From: Alphaproteobacteria bacterium
GTDB taxonomy: Bacteria; Pseudomonadota; Alphaproteobacteria; Rhizobiales; Xanthobacteraceae
DNA length: 42,053 nt
Assembly (NCBI GenBank): GCA_009781045.1
Contig: WQYW01000022.1
Span: forward strand, 1 to 42,053
Direction of reading: 5' to 3'
Under the pieces are notes generated by a model, which searched no databases, was not told the origin of the DNA, and worked only from the letters and a program-made list of their open reading frames with translations. The position numbers were made by a program, and so were the translations under genes. Shown piece after piece: positions 7,743 to 21,897 of the stretch. Numbering within the stretch: position 1 is the first letter of the stretch; every line of letters starts with the position of its first letter.

Positions 7743-9481
7743 GCGGCTCCTCCTCCTTGCAGCTTGCGCAGGACAATGGTGACAGTCTCTGTCACCGACG
7801 GGTTGGTTTCAGGGCGGAATTCGAGCAGCTCCCATCCCGGAGCCGCAAAAGACTGTTCGCAGATGGCGAGACGGGCGCCGGACCAGCCGATCTCGATCAT
7901 TCCGGCCACCTCGCCATTCGAGGTCAGATCGCTGCCCACGAGGTCCGGCACCGGCGCCTCTCCAGCACGTAAGGCCTCGACAATCGGGCGAAAACCTTCG
8001 CCGACCAGATCAAGCACTTCGTGCCAGAGAGCCTCCCCGGGAGCCTCAGCGGCTCTGCTGGTGTCGGGCGGCTCCAGGGTATCGAGGCCTTCGAATTCGA
8101 CATGAAATCCGGGCAGGTCCTGGAACAGGTTGATCAGTCGCCACAGGCCCCGCCACGCCTCGGTATAGGCGGGAGCAATGGTCTGGTCCCCGGAAATGCC
8201 GGGCAGGGTGCCGCGCAGCAGCATGCGGCAGTCGGTGAAGAGCTCGCGCCACTGCTCTGGCGCCACCTTGTCGGCCGAGAGATAGATATCGAGATTGCGG
8301 TCGCTGACGTGGCCCGAAAGCTTCGATTCCTCCAGAAAGAGACGGCCGTCCTCGGACAGGGCGGAAATGCGGGGCAGGGTGGCGATGTCCCGGCCGCGTC
8401 CGACGATGCTGCGCAGAAGGACCGAAGCCGCCGCGGCGCAGTCGGCCTCCGGAAACATGAGGAGATGGAAAAAGCCCTCCAGCGAGGTTCCATTGCGCAG
8501 CAGGTTGATTTCGGTCTCCAGGCCGGCCAGGTCCGGGCGCGCCATCACTTTTGCCAGGATGCCGGCGTGTTCGCTGCCCAGCCGGGCCTCGGTGAAGGGG
8601 TTGGGTGGGCTCGAGCTGTCGTTGCCGCCGAGATCCTGCCAGCCCAGGGTTGCGACCCGGACATGGCGTGATCGCAGCAGAACGAGGCGCGTGGTCAGAT
8701 CGTCGACGATGGTGTCGGCGTGGTATCTGAGGCCGTCCATTTCGACCACGATGGGCTTTGCCTTTGTTCCCCCGACCGGGGTGAAGAGGAAGTCGACGCG
8801 TTTACGCGGGACGCCGGGGAAGCGGCGCTCGATCTGGACCTGGGTCTCGATGTTCCAGAAATGGCTTCTGCCGTCCTGGCTGACCTTGAGGACATGGCCC
8901 CTGCGCCCTCCTGAGAGGACGTGAGGCGTGACGCAGTCATGCCCGAAACGCTCGATCAGCTTGTGCATGAAGCGGGCTTCAAGCTTGCTTTCGACGGCGA
9001 AGGTCCGGACCTCGGCATCAATCCCGGTCTCGGTCCGGGTCAGGCTGCTCCAGTTGGCAAGCACATGCTCCATCATGTGCAGCGCCGTATCGCGATCCGC
9101 CTCGCCGGGGCCGAACTGGGTGGACCAGGATTTGACGCAGCGGAAACAGCCGGTTTTCTCCTCCACCGCATTGCAGGGACAGTTCCGCAATGCCCGTGCT
9201 GCGGCCTCCACCACCGCGCGCATGCTGTCGGGATGCTCCGCGAGCTGCCGCAGATATCCCGAGCCACCGGGCACGGTATCATAAAGAAACAGGCTGCGGA
9301 TCACGGCACTCCCGCCGAGCTGGGCTTCGGCGACCGTGCTGCGGATATGGTCCACCTTGCCGGCAAAATGCTCGCGCATGCCGAGATTGATCGCGGCCAC
9401 AAAGCTCTTGATGTCGTCATGGGTGGCCTCTCCGACTACGGGAACAATGATGCGGATCGATTCGGTCTCAAACTTCCGCAT
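7739..9481 (-). CDS. drmB: DrmB-like DUF1998 protein with Vsr/DUF559-like nuclease domain
   Basis: A 580-residue protein. Residues 1-~120 form a DUF1998 module: FLYDTVPGGSGYL (65-77) and a four-cysteine zinc site CPC...GCFRC (C101, C103, C112, C115). In many helicases this module sits at the C-terminus of the same chain; DISARM splits it off as DrmB, partner of the helicase DrmA. Residues ~163-290 look like a PD-(D/E)XK fold of the Vsr/DUF559 type: SKLEARFMHKL (E168), then KRVDFLF (D230), VVEMDGLRYH (E247, D249, H254) and RVATLGWQDL. The pattern of acidic residues is complete, so it may cut DNA. The remaining ~290 residues are unrecognised. It starts 9 bases after the DrmA-like gene without a clear Shine-Dalgarno and overlaps the UvrD gene by 4 bases. 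Assignment to DrmB rests on domain and gene order; the nuclease call is inference. Confidence 0.75.
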   Translation of the reverse strand: MRKFETESIRIIVPVVGEATHDDIKSFVAAINLGMREHFAGKVDHIRSTVAEAQLGGSAVIRSLFLYDTVPGGSGYLRQLAEHPDSMRAVVEAAARALRNCPCNAVEEKTGCFRCVKSWSTQFGPGEADRDTALHMMEHVLANWSSLTRTETGIDAEVRTFAVESKLEARFMHKLIERFGHDCVTPHVLSGGRRGHVLKVSQDGRSHFWNIETQVQIERRFPGVPRKRVDFLFTPVGGTKAKPIVVEMDGLRYHADTIVDDLTTRLVLLRSRHVRVATLGWQDLGGNDSSSPPNPFTEARLGSEHAGILAKVMARPDLAGLETEINLLRNGTSLEGFFHLLMFPEADCAAAASVLLRSIVGRGRDIATLPRISALSEDGRLFLEESKLSGHVSDRNLDIYLSADKVAPEQWRELFTDCRMLLRGTLPGISGDQTIAPAYTEAWRGLWRLINLFQDLPGFHVEFEGLDTLEPPDTSRAAEAPGEALWHEVLDLVGEGFRPIVEALRAGEAPVPDLVGSDLTSNGEVAGMIEIGWSGARLAICEQSFAAPGWELLEFRPETNPSVTETVTIVLRKLQGGGAA

Positions 9482-9490
9482 CAGGAAGGC

Positions 9491-12400
9491 TTACGTTTCC
9501 CATTGTCTGCCCGCCGGCGTGGCATTGTCGCTGCGGGTGATCCTGCATCTGGGCGCGTGCTGGCCGGGATCATCTTCTCCGAACGGCCATTTCTGCACCG
9601 TGCCGCACTCGCAGCAGATCCGGAAAGGCCGCGATTTCCGCGGCGCTCCAGCGATCACCGGCCCGACCTGCGCGCTCGTGCGTGGACCAAAGTTGAAATC
9701 GCGGAAGCCGCAACGGCCGATGAATTCGTAACCGAAGGGAGCCGAGCCGTCGCCCTGTCCGTACCAGGAGGTTTCGATATCCTCGGGGCGATAGAACGGG
9801 AAAAGGCTGCGATCATAGCGCCGCTGCTGGCGGTCGTCGGCATCCCGGATCGCAGCCCGCTCCTCATAGGTAAAGGCAATCACGGTCCTGAGTTCGATGG
9901 CGTTATGCGTGGAACCTGTGTCACCCCACATGTCGTCACCGCAGCGCGGACAGTTCGCCCCGTCGGCGGTTGCCGCCAGCTCCACGTGCGAGCAATGCTG
10001 GCAGAAGCGGAAGGTGGTCTGATCCTGTTTGTTGAGATCAATCTGCTCGATGCGGACCTCGCGCCCTCCGGCGTAGAAGGTCTGACCGGGAGCGAATTCC
10101 GACAATGCGCTGCTGGCGGGGCGGACATATTCGCGGGTGATGAGGTCTTTGCCGTCCTCGATCTCCCTGGGATTCTCAGAGCGCCGCGACAGGATCGATT
10201 TGAGTTTGATGCCTTCCTCGGGGAAGGCGTAATTCGGCAGCACCCCCTTGTCGGTGAGACACTGCAACACCATGACGTCGTCGATATCGTGGCGGATGGC
10301 GTGATTGATCTGACCCCTGTCGCGTCGGATTTCCTCGAGCCGGTCTTTGAGCGCTTTCTCGTCCATCTCATTTGCGCGCTGTTTGACCCGCCTTGATTCA
10401 TTATTGAGCTCCTTGCGGAGCCGGACCAGTTCTTCGCGCTCATCTCTGGCCTCTTCGAAAATCGAGCGGACCTGCCAGATCAGCGAATGATCGCCGCTGC
10501 CGGCGAGATATTCGCGGATACGCAGGGATACGTCCGGTCGTTCTCTCACCTTTTCGGGCAGCAACCCAAGAAAGTGCTCTGCAAGCTCGGCACCCTGCTG
10601 TTCGAGAAAGGCAAACCAGTCGAGCGGGAAACCGTTGCCGCGGCTTTCATCAAGCTGGCGCAGCACATGGCTGACCTTGCCATAGTCGCCGCTCGAGGTG
10701 CTGCCGGCGATGAAGCAGTCGAGCGAAAAGGCTGCGGCCTGGCGCAGCAGCACCGACAATGCCTCGATATAGACTCCAGGCGACCGGATCCGGCCCGCCA
10801 GCATGGCTTGCGGGTTTTCCCAGAACTGCAGATCGTGGGGCCGGGCGGTGGCAATCGTGAAATTGAGCGAATTGCCGTCGCGCCGGCCTGAGCGCCCGAT
10901 GCGCTGGACATAATTGGCCTCTTCCGGCGGAACCGAGCACAGCACCACAGTCGAGAGATCGCCGATGTCGATGCCCATCTCCAGTGTCGGCGTCGCCGAG
11001 ACCAGATTGACCGCCCATGGCGTTTCCTTCTCGATAAAGCTCTGTTCGATCTGACGCCGGTCATCGACCTCAAGGATTCCGGTGTGTTCAGAGGCCACCA
11101 CGCGGTGGTTGCGGTCGGAGTTGAGCAGGCTGGGCACCGAGGCCGCAGTCCCGGAATTGTCCTCTTCCCGCTCCAGCGTGCCTTTGCAGGTGATCCTTGT
11201 GCAGGGCGACCCGACAACAAAGGCGCTTTCGGCGATCGCCAGGTCCCGACGCCGGCAGCAATTGCACCTGAGCCTCATCACCCGGTCGGTGACGGTGACG
11301 ACTTCCGGCTCAATGACATATCCATGGTCGGTCGAGGGAGGGGCGCGGTTGGCGCGACGGACGATTCCGGCGGATTCCAGACACGCAAGCGTTGTCTCGA
11401 AGATCACATCGTATTTGGACAGGAGTCCGACGGAAATCGGCAGGAAGAATTTGTCGGCCCAGTCGCGGTACCAGTTGGTGGAATGGTCGTGAAACAGCGA
11501 TTGGTAACCAGCGCAGGCACGCCGCAGCGTCACCGGCATCGGTGCCGGGCCGCGGCGATGGTTGGGAACCGGCAGCGTGTTTTCGATTCCGAGCGATCTG
11601 GCGGCGGCGAACCAGTTCGGGCCTCCGCCTTTGAGTGGCGCGGCCTCCATGCCCTTGACGACATAGTCATGGCCGACGGCACCACGGCGCCGCATCTGCT
11701 GGAGCAGCCCGTGGAGGAAGCGGGCGGCGGCCTCCGGGGTGAGTGTGACGCCGCCGGAGAGCGCATTGGCAAGCCGGGCAGGCAGCTGCGTGGCTGCGTC
11801 CTCGATCAGGTCCGGCGACACGTCTGCCACCACGGTCGCCGATGATTCGAGCGCGGACGACATGTGCGAGAGGTAGGTCAGATCCTCGAAATATTTCCAG
11901 CCCAGCATCGCTTCGACACGGGAGGCGAATTTGGCCGGCTCCGGCAGCTGGTCGCTGCGCAGCAGCTGCTGGTAGGGCGAGCGCCAGGTCTGTTCACGGG
12001 TGATGAAGGTCGCGGCGAAAGCCGCAGGCCCGAGGCTCGCGTGCAGCTCGGCGGGAAGGTCCCTGATGACGTGAGCCAGACTCAGCCCCTGGGTCTCGCT
12101 GGCGCGCAAGGCGTCGAAGAGCGACTTGCCGACGACCGAACTGATGTTGCGGATTTCGGTGACGGCGGCCCGCTGTGCGGCGTCCTGGACCGAATCCGAG
12201 AACATCAGAAGGCGGGGCTTGGCCTCGCTGTCCTCCTCGTTGTGCCGGGAGGCATAAAGCGTATTGGCCAGCGTCGCGGTAATCCGTGAGGCGCGCACCC
12301 CGAACAGCAAGAGGCCGTTACCGAAACCGCAGGCCGAGCAGGAGCGGTCGACCTCGCCCTGAAGCGTCGGGTTATAGAGCCAGACCGGGCTGCGGGTGTC

Positions 12401-14118
12401 GGTCTCATTGATGGTCTTGTGGTCGGCGCTGGTGAATTCGAGTGACTCGGAGTCGAGCAGACCCTCGATGACGAGACCGCGGGTCTTTTTCTCAAGGGGC
12501 TCATGATAGATCAGCCGCAGCTGGGTCGACTGGTCATCAAAATATTCTTCATAGAGTTCGTTGAGCGCGGCGCCGAGGCCATTCCCGGTCCGAGGCTGGC
12601 GACAGACATGGGCCGCGGTGCCGCATCTCGAGCAGTTGACCAGAGGCAGGAGGCGCGTCAGCGTGTGTTCGTCGCAGTCGCGGGCATGCCGGAGGTCAAT
12701 CCGGGAGCGTTTGCCCCCCTCCCAGCGCGGCAGAGTCGCCACCATGCCAGCCATTTCGCGCACCCAGATCTGGAGGCGCAGGCCGAACAAGGGCTGCGGC
12801 GCGGCCTCGGAGCCGGAGCGGGCCCAGGCCAGCAGAGAGACGATCAATTCCACCAGCCGTGCCCGGGCGGCAGGCGTTCTGGTTTTGAGAGCCTTGCTCT
12901 TGCCGAGTTGCTCGGCGATGGTGGCGAGATCAAGCGGCGCCTGGGCGTCGGTCGCGATCCGCAGGATTTTCTGCGTGGCGTGATGTTGGAGCAGCAGGTT
13001 TCCAAGCAGCAGGCGCCAGCCAATAGTGGCTGGGTCGCCCTGGTGGATCTGCTCGAGGTCGGGATCGCGTGGCTCGGGGAAAAGACATCTGGTCAGCTGG
13101 CGTGCGGTTTCGGCCTGGCTCAGCCCCAGCGACTGCTCGAGTGCGGCCTCGACCGCGGCATCATCCGGCCACTCGAAATATTCTGTCTCCGGGAAAACCT
13201 CGTTGGCGCTCTTGCGGGTTTCCCGGATGACGGAATTTTCATCGAAGTCTTCTCCGAAGATCGTGGTGGCATAACTGCGCAGGTCGGCGGCGGCATCAGC
13301 ACCGCTGCCAAGCGTCGCCGAGGAGCCAACGCAGATCAGATGCCGCTCCGGTGTGCCCAGGCGATGCTTGAGCCGGCGGATCAGAAGGGCGAGGTCGGCT
13401 CCCTGCGCGCCGTCAAAGGTATGAAGCTCGTCGACCACCAGGAAACGCAGCGTCTCGGCCGCATTTTTGGCCCAGAGCGGCTGGTCCTTGCCCCGAAGGA
13501 GCAGGTAATCCAGCATCTTGTAATTGGTGAGCAGGATATCCGGCGGCTTTGACCACATTGCGCTACGGCGGGTGATAACCTCCTGCTCGGTCATGGCGTC
13601 GGTCGGCGACACCGGTTCGGCATCGGCGTAGATTCCGGCCTGGACGCCATGGAGGGCAGGGATCTGGTGGATGGCCTGGGCAATGCGCCTTGCCTGGTCG
13701 GTTGCCAGTGCGTTCATGGGATAGATCAGGATCGCTTTGACGCCGGGCGTACTTTTCGTGACACGGCAGTGATCGAGAATCGGCCAGAGATAGGACTCGG
13801 TCTTGCCCGAGCCGGTTCCGGTTGCGATCAGAGTCGAACGTGGGCTGCTGCCGCTGAGGCGCTCAAAGGCGGTGAGCTGGTGCTGGAACGGGGCAAAGCG
13901 CAAAGGGACCGAGGGGAAGGGCTGATCGAAGGAACCGTCGGGACGCGTGGCCTGCCGGAACGGCATCGCAACCGAGATCCACGGTCCCTTGATGTAATTG
14001 GCGGGCTCGCCCAGAAAGCGCTCGACCGTGCCCTCAAAGGCCGCCCCGGTGGCGTTGAGCGTGGATCGCACCAGATCTTTGAGGCTCGCCTCGACCTGAC
14101 GGGAAAGGAGGATCGGGT

Positions 14119-14122
<4 letters not shown>
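9491..14122 (-). CDS. drmA: DrmA-like DEAD/DEAH-box (SF2) helicase
   Basis: A 1543-residue SF2 helicase. Visible parts: Q-like region PFQHQLTAFERL (78-89); Walker A IATGTGSGKTES (99-110); YPMNALATDQARR (134-146); the DEAH-equivalent VVDELHTFDGAQG (229-241); and GSSATLGSG (motif III). C-terminal helicase motifs are SATPTLEMGIDIGDL and motif VI QRIGRSGRRDG (about 1073-1083). Several zinc-ribbon-like CxxC pairs occur (NCSRCG, SCSACG, CNCC, FCQHC...CPRCGD, CCECG near the end). The type resembles COG1205/MrfA-like helicases but lacks the DUF1998 module, which is the next gene, exactly as DrmA/DrmB are split in DISARM. It should load on and move along DNA in complex with the DrmB-like protein. The ATG overlaps the methyltransferase stop by 4 bases (14119-14122), with AAGGAGGGAAGACACC upstream. 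Confidence 0.8.
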
Positions 14123-19062
<4,940 letters not shown>

Positions 19063-19429
19063 TGCTCAACGCCTTGATCGCAGGGGCTTGGGTTCGTCGG
19101 AACATTGCCAGTTTGCCATGTCAGGGGAAGTCCTGTCGATTGGCATTTCGGGTGCCGTGTTCTCTGCCCAGGGGGCACGTTGGGGTCGGTCGAATGTGGC
19201 CGGACCCTGCGAATCAGCAGAGCAACAGACCCCCCCAAAGAACGTTTTTGCGGCGTGAGTCTGGTGCATAGGCTGTTTGGGATCCCAGTCTCAATCGGAT
19301 TCGAACTGAGGAATTGACGCAATGTGATCGGAGCCGGATCGCAGGAGAAAGTCGCGTGGCGACAGCATCATGAGCGGGATTGCTGGGGATATCTTGTGCG
19401 GTAGCAGTCCAGGGGAAGTCGCTTGCCGC
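19063..19429. other. Upstream region of methyltransferase gene; no supported gene
   Basis: Frames on either strand lack domain or start-site support. The methyltransferase ATG at 19062 has no strong Shine-Dalgarno (the preceding coding-strand bases read ...AAGGCGTTGAGCA). Because the drmD-like gene ends 2.8 kb upstream, the four downstream genes probably need their own promoter in or near this stretch. I could not identify -35/-10 boxes. Confidence 0.4.
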
Positions 19430-19635
19430 CGCCGGAAAGACGACGGTCATTCCCCCCAAGACCGTAAGGTCCAGCGGTCTTACGACCGGCATCTCTTTTC
19501 TTTATGGCACGCCTGATTGAGAATTTCATCGCCAAATTCAAGCATTTCCGTGCCATTGCCACCCGCTGCGACAAGACCAAACGCGATTTTCCGGCTGTGG
19601 CGCAGCTCGCCACAGCGATCATCCGGCTCAATTGA
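19430..19635 (+). pseudogene. Remnant of an IS5-family transposase C-terminus
   Basis: Three consecutive frames together spell the conserved C-terminal end of IS5-group transposases: TTVIPPK, then DRKVQRSYDRHLF, then after a shift near 19500 HARLIENFIAKFKHFRAIA followed by TRCDKTKRDF and LATAIIRLN, ending at a TGA (19633-19635). Family members usually read ...YDRHLYK.RHL.ENFFAKLKQFRAIATRYDKTARNF... The N-terminal catalytic portion is missing. An imperfect inverted repeat (CGTAAG/CTTACG, 19461-19483) lies within it. It marks the 2.8 kb insert between the drmD-like and drmMI-like genes as transposon-derived at least in part. Confidence 0.75.
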
Positions 19636-19780
19636 GGACAGGCCATCGCTCAGGCACCCTCGGGTAACTCGGCGTAGCCATTCTCCAACGACGGACACTG
19701 GTTCCTGTCGACACATCATCCGCGTTTTGCGTTGCCTTCGTGTTGGAATCCTGCAACGCTGTGAACGCCAGGTTGTGCGG

Positions 19781-20015
19781 TTACAGGCGTCCTTCCTTTA
19801 CCAACAGGCCCAGCGCAGCATTGACACGGGTCTGCCAGCCTGGTCCACTCCTGCGCAGAGGCTTAACCGTCACGGCATCAAGACGGATTTTCACCCTCAA
19901 GCTCCAGGCCATCGGACTTCGGGTGCCCCCGCTTCGACGCCTTCATCCCAGCCATAAAGTCCTCGGTCATTGGTGGATTGTCGTCATGGATCGCAGGATC
20001 AAATTTGGTTGCCAT
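19781..20015 (-). pseudogene. Frameshifted BrnA-family antitoxin relic
   Basis: The minus strand from the ATG at 20015 reads MATKFDPAIHDDNPPMTEDF and on to KASKRGHPKSDG. After a single-base shift near 19905 the next frame reads LRVKIRLDAVTVKPLRRS, then GPGWQTRVNAALGLLVKEGR, then a TAA at 19781-19783. The acidic DDNP.MTEDFM start, the KRG.PKSD hinge and the ribbon-helix-helix IRLDA...GPGWQTRVNAAL are hallmarks of BrnA antitoxins. A good Shine-Dalgarno (GAGGTGAG) precedes the ATG. No BrnT-like toxin is recognisable upstream; a frame there ends ...HFMRSVCADPRNTR with a TGA 8 bases before the ATG and is unidentified. The frameshift means no full antitoxin is made unless the sequence has an error. 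Confidence 0.7.
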
Positions 20016-20249
20016 GGTAGAATCTCACCTCGTGTTTCTCGGGTCGGCGCAGACGGATCGCATGAAGTGATCGAAGGAGTACTCTGGACGCGCCTTGGTG
20101 TCGGCAACCTCCACCTTGGGCGTCGCAGGGGGCGCTTTCGGCTTTCGACTGGGTTGGCGCAAAGCAGGACCGACGAAAGGCCGGGGGTGGAAAATGAGGA
20201 AAAGCTGCGGAGGTTCAAGCCGATAGCAGCTCTTGGAGGGAGTGTTTCG

Positions 20250-20540
20250 ATGGCCGGAATTGGGTATGAACAGACTGTCATTCCGGATCGTGGAACTGCG
20301 CTCGATCTTATCGAAGCCGCGGTCTCAACATCTGATCAGCAGCCATTGGGAGGCATCGTTGAGCAACTGTTGACCGTCGAACACAGAGACGCCCTTTCCA
20401 TAATGGCTGTATCCCGTGACGAGCCTGATAGTTTCACGCAATTTCTGGTTCTGAGCGAATACTACGGTCTCATCACCGATGATGAAGCGCAAGAGTATGT
20501 TCAACGCTTTGTTGCAGTCTCTCCAACTCGAGCAGCTTAA
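20250..20540 (+). CDS. Small hypothetical protein
   Basis: A 96-residue frame, MAGIGYEQTVIPDRG... to ...EYVQRFVAVSPTRAA, that I do not recognise. Support comes from GGAGGG nine bases before the ATG, an acidic and well-balanced composition, and a predicted helical pattern (LDLIEAAVSTSDQQPLGGIV, DSFTQFLVLSEYYGLITDDE). The frame stays open upstream to about 19740, but that part overlaps the antitoxin relic and looks non-coding. It could also be the tail of a larger decayed gene. Confidence 0.45.
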   Translation: MAGIGYEQTVIPDRGTALDLIEAAVSTSDQQPLGGIVEQLLTVEHRDALSIMAVSRDEPDSFTQFLVLSEYYGLITDDEAQEYVQRFVAVSPTRAA

Positions 20541-20923
20541 CACTACAGTCGCCTCCGCATTGCGTCTTTCGAAAGCTGGCCACGGACAAAGCCGTCGTTC
20601 AGAGTTCGGTTCCGAGTTCGCATCCCAGCCCACAGGATGCTCTGGAGGACCGACCGCTCCAGCTTCTCTTGCAACGCATGAACGCAATCAGCAAAATCCG
20701 TTCCACGCGAGGCGGACTGCGCATCAAACGACGGCCGAATCGATCGTGCGACGGGGCGCAACTGCCTGCGATCGCGTCATTGGTGTCCACGAACTGCCGA
20801 CTGGGCACGGGTGGGCTGCCCCGAAATACCTTGCCTACGCCGACCTCATCTGGCTGGCCAGGGCGATAGGGGGCATCAGCCGTTCATCAGTTCATCAGGC
20901 TTGAAAGGTTTCCGGGGCGTGTT
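20541..20923. other. No supported gene
   Basis: Overlapping frames on both strands (for example plus 20479-20904) lack start signals and known motifs, and their composition is Arg/Ser/Pro-rich, as expected of out-of-frame GC-rich DNA. Confidence 0.35.
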
Positions 20924-21130
20924 ATGGTTTCAGAGGCAGGGAGGCGGGTGAGCGCTCGCCTTCCTTCGTTTTCAGACGAAGAACCAGATCTGGACCAGCA
21001 GCCGCAGAGACCAGTTGCTGCGGGCCCGGTTTATTTTGCGGACGATACGGACGGGGATCGTTATTCTCACGGCATCTTCTTTTTGAGGCAAGGCGGTGCT
21101 TGTTTCTTGTTTTCACCTGAGGAAGCCTGA
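20924..21130 (+). CDS. Possible small acidic protein
   Basis: A 68-residue frame ending ...GIFFLRQGGACFLFSPEEA, with an acidic middle (FSDEEPDLDQQ, YFADDTDGDRYSH). It ends 87 bases before the chosen macro-domain start and could be co-transcribed with it. Only GGGGCG upstream could serve as a ribosome-binding site, and no family is recognised. Confidence 0.25.
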   Translation: MVSEAGRRVSARLPSFSDEEPDLDQQPQRPVAAGPVYFADDTDGDRYSHGIFFLRQGGACFLFSPEEA

Positions 21131-21217
21131 TCGCCTGAGGGCTGAAGCATGAAATCGGCTGCTGGCCCTCGCAGAACCTTCACAAACAGAACATCAAACC
21201 GTTGGCCAGCAAGATCT

Positions 21218-21694
21218 ATGACAGGGATCAGCTATATCAAAGGCGACGCCACCAGCCCGCAAGCGAAGGGCGTGAAGGTGATTTGCCACATCTGTAACGA
21301 TATCGGAGGGTGGGGCAAGGGCTTCGTCCTGGCGCTGTCGCGAAGGTGGCAGCAACCGGAAGAGCTGTATCGCGCCTGGTACGCGGGAGGAAAGAACGAA
21401 GGCTTCCGCCTGGGGGCGGTACAGTTCGTGCAGGTCGAACCGTATATCTGGGTTGCCAACATGGTCGCCCAACGAGGTACGAAGACGGGCAGCTCAGGGC
21501 CGCCGATCCGATACGAAGCGCTCACCGAGTGTTTGCGGCAGGTGGGCGAGCGGGCGGGTGAATTGAATGCCTCGCTCCATATGCCGCGGATCGGCTGCGG
21601 CCTGGCTGGAGGCAAGTGGTCGCTGGTGGAGCCGATCATCGAGAAATGCCTGGTTGAGCGGGGGCTGTCGGTAACGGTATATGACCACGACTGA
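21218..21694 (+). CDS. Macro-domain (ADP-ribose-binding/hydrolysing) protein
   Basis: A 158-residue single-domain protein. It shows the macro-fold signatures of the Poa1p/ALC1/TARG1-like branch: YIKGDAT (6-12), VICHICNDIGGWGKGF (21-36) and PRIGCGLAGGKW (123-134) for the phosphate-binding loop. Such proteins bind ADP-ribose and often remove it from proteins, nucleic acids or Appr-1''-phosphate. The ATG at 21218 begins just before the conserved fold; an in-frame ATG at 21149 would add 23 residues of poor composition, so the shorter form is preferred although its Shine-Dalgarno is weak. It is on the plus strand, convergent with the drmD-like gene (204 bases apart), within the insert that splits the DISARM-like operon. 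A role in defence or counter-defence is possible but unproven. Confidence 0.85.
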   Translation: MTGISYIKGDATSPQAKGVKVICHICNDIGGWGKGFVLALSRRWQQPEELYRAWYAGGKNEGFRLGAVQFVQVEPYIWVANMVAQRGTKTGSSGPPIRYEALTECLRQVGERAGELNASLHMPRIGCGLAGGKWSLVEPIIEKCLVERGLSVTVYDHD

Positions 21695-21897
21695 GCGAGG
21701 AATCCGCAAGGGTCAGGGGGCGGCAGGAAGGCACGCGGAAATCCTGACTGCTTGCTCTCCGCGGTGGAGAACGGGCTTTTGGTGATACGCAATACGCAAC
21801 GGGCTCACAATTGCCATCAGGTGCCAATTGGAGCGCGAAATGAGGGCGAGGGGCGGAAATTGACGCCACTGAGGGTGGCGACCGCAGCCATCACGCA

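Noticed and set aside
5937..8105. 722-codon plus-strand frame opposite the UvrD-like and DrmB-like genes
   Set aside because: It lies antisense to two well-supported genes; its length comes from GC-rich codon bias, and no domain is visible.
9482..9490. Idea that the DrmA-like and DrmB-like frames are one gene broken by a frameshift
   Set aside because: The DrmA-like frame ends in a clean stop after its C-terminal zinc-ribbon cysteines, and DISARM encodes these modules as two separate genes in this order, so a natural gene boundary is the simpler reading.
8921..10396. 491-codon plus-strand frame
   Set aside because: Antisense to the DrmB-like and DrmA-like genes, with no ribosome-binding site or domain.
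20479..20904. 141-codon plus-strand frame overlapping the end of the small gene at 20250-20540
   Set aside because: Arg/Ser/Thr-rich, no start signal, overlaps a better-supported frame.
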